DNA from: Microbacterium sp. BH-3-3-3
GTDB lineage: Bacteria > Actinomycetota > Actinomycetes > Actinomycetales > Microbacteriaceae
Assembly (NCBI RefSeq): GCF_001792815.1
Contig: NZ_CP017674.1
Coordinates: forward strand, 434,001 to 498,000
Reading direction: 5' to 3'
DNA: 64,000 nucleotides
Part shown: positions 63,780 through 64,000 of the stretch, in pieces
How positions within the stretch are numbered: position 1 is the stretch's first letter
Layout of the letters: each line of letters opens with the position of its first letter
Made by a program: the position numbers and the translations under genes
The notes under the pieces: model-generated
Databases searched by the model: none
What the model saw: only the letters and a program-made list of their open reading frames with translations
What the model was told of the DNA's origin: nothing

Positions 63780-64000
63780 TCAGTACCAGTTCACCGACTG
63801 CGAGTGCCCCCAGGCGCTGCACGGCGTGCCGTATCCGCGCGAGATGTAGTCGAGGCCCCACGCGATCTGGGTGGCGGCGTTGGTCTGCCAGTCGTCGCCG
63901 AACGACGCCATCTTGCTGCCGGGCAGCGACTGCGGGATCCCGGTCGCACCGCTGGAGTTGTACGCCTGGTAGTTCCAGCCCGACTCCTTCTGCCACAGCG
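63780..64000 (-). CDS. Secreted lysozyme-like protein (C-terminal 73 residues)
   Basis: The gene enters from the right edge. The visible end has LWQKESGWNYQAYNSSGATG, GIPQSLPGSKMASFGDDWQT, then NAATQIAWGLDYISRGYG and ends SQSVNWY. It is closely similar to the C-terminal domain of the protein at 56168-57172, including the probable catalytic Glu, so the two are paralogues. The N-terminal signal and linker lie outside the window. Confidence 0.85.
   Translation of the reverse strand, partial: LWQKESGWNYQAYNSSGATGIPQSLPGSKMASFGDDWQTNAATQIAWGLDYISRGYGTPCSAWGHSQSVNWY

Overview
The window is chromosomal DNA of a high-GC actinobacterium of the family Microbacteriaceae, most like Microbacterium. The support is a GC-rich, GAC/GCC-biased codon use, RbpA, WhiA and OpcA genes, a tkt-tal-pgi-zwf-opcA-pgl order, heme A/heme O synthase genes beside suf, and an actinobacterial rRNA operon. 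Nothing looks like a phage, integrated element, CRISPR array or insertion sequence. About 50 genes are supported.

Layout. 1-5 kb: sufD (cut by the window edge) and sufB, divergent from ctaA; a small membrane protein; ctaB. 5-13.2 kb: one transcription unit for the pentose-phosphate pathway (tkt, tal, pgi, zwf, opcA, pgl) with start/stop overlaps. 13.2-23.9 kb: the most accessory part, a cell-surface polysaccharide locus with a large LuxR-type ATPase regulator, a processive family-2 glycosyltransferase, a UDP-N-acetylhexosamine-type dehydrogenase, an epimerase, a GlmS, a secreted polysaccharide deacetylase and a lipoprotein. 24-32.6 kb: rbpA, secG, tpiA-pgk-gap, superoxide dismutase, whiA, rapZ, uvrC, all leftward. 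32.7-48 kb: uvrA, an OhrR-like MarR regulator with a divergent small zinc protein, a VOC protein, uvrB, coaE, a receiver protein with a histidine kinase/degenerate GGDEF pair, a glycine-rich protein, a zinc-finger GIY-YIG protein, a GH13 trehalose-synthase-like enzyme and an MFS transporter. 48-54 kb: a leftward 16S-23S-5S operon without tRNA genes. 54-64 kb: a 57-residue membrane protein, rpsA, a secreted lysozyme-like protein, a helicase and an AarF kinase that each carry a frameshift, a DUF3137-like membrane protein, a PadR regulator, and the end of a second lysozyme-like gene.

How the parts work together. The sugar-phosphate genes feed NADPH and pentose supply, and tpiA-pgk-gap form the triose part of glycolysis. 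The polysaccharide locus makes its own glucosamine-6-phosphate and very likely oxidises a UDP-HexNAc to a uronic acid for export by the synthase; the deacetylase would trim the product.

The strongest regulatory signal is a promoter box upstream of uvrA, uvrB and the GIY-YIG gene. It fits the RecA-independent DNA-damage promoter of actinobacteria (PafBC type; consensus recalled as tTGTCRgtg-N8-TAnnnT). In all three the -10 hexamer ends exactly 6 bases before the start codon, so the mRNAs should be leaderless. This makes the GIY-YIG protein a good candidate for an undescribed DNA-damage nuclease. Two clear single-base frameshifts and one probable one lie in otherwise intact genes, so draft-quality sequence is possible. 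All statements rest on reading the sequence; no database search was run.
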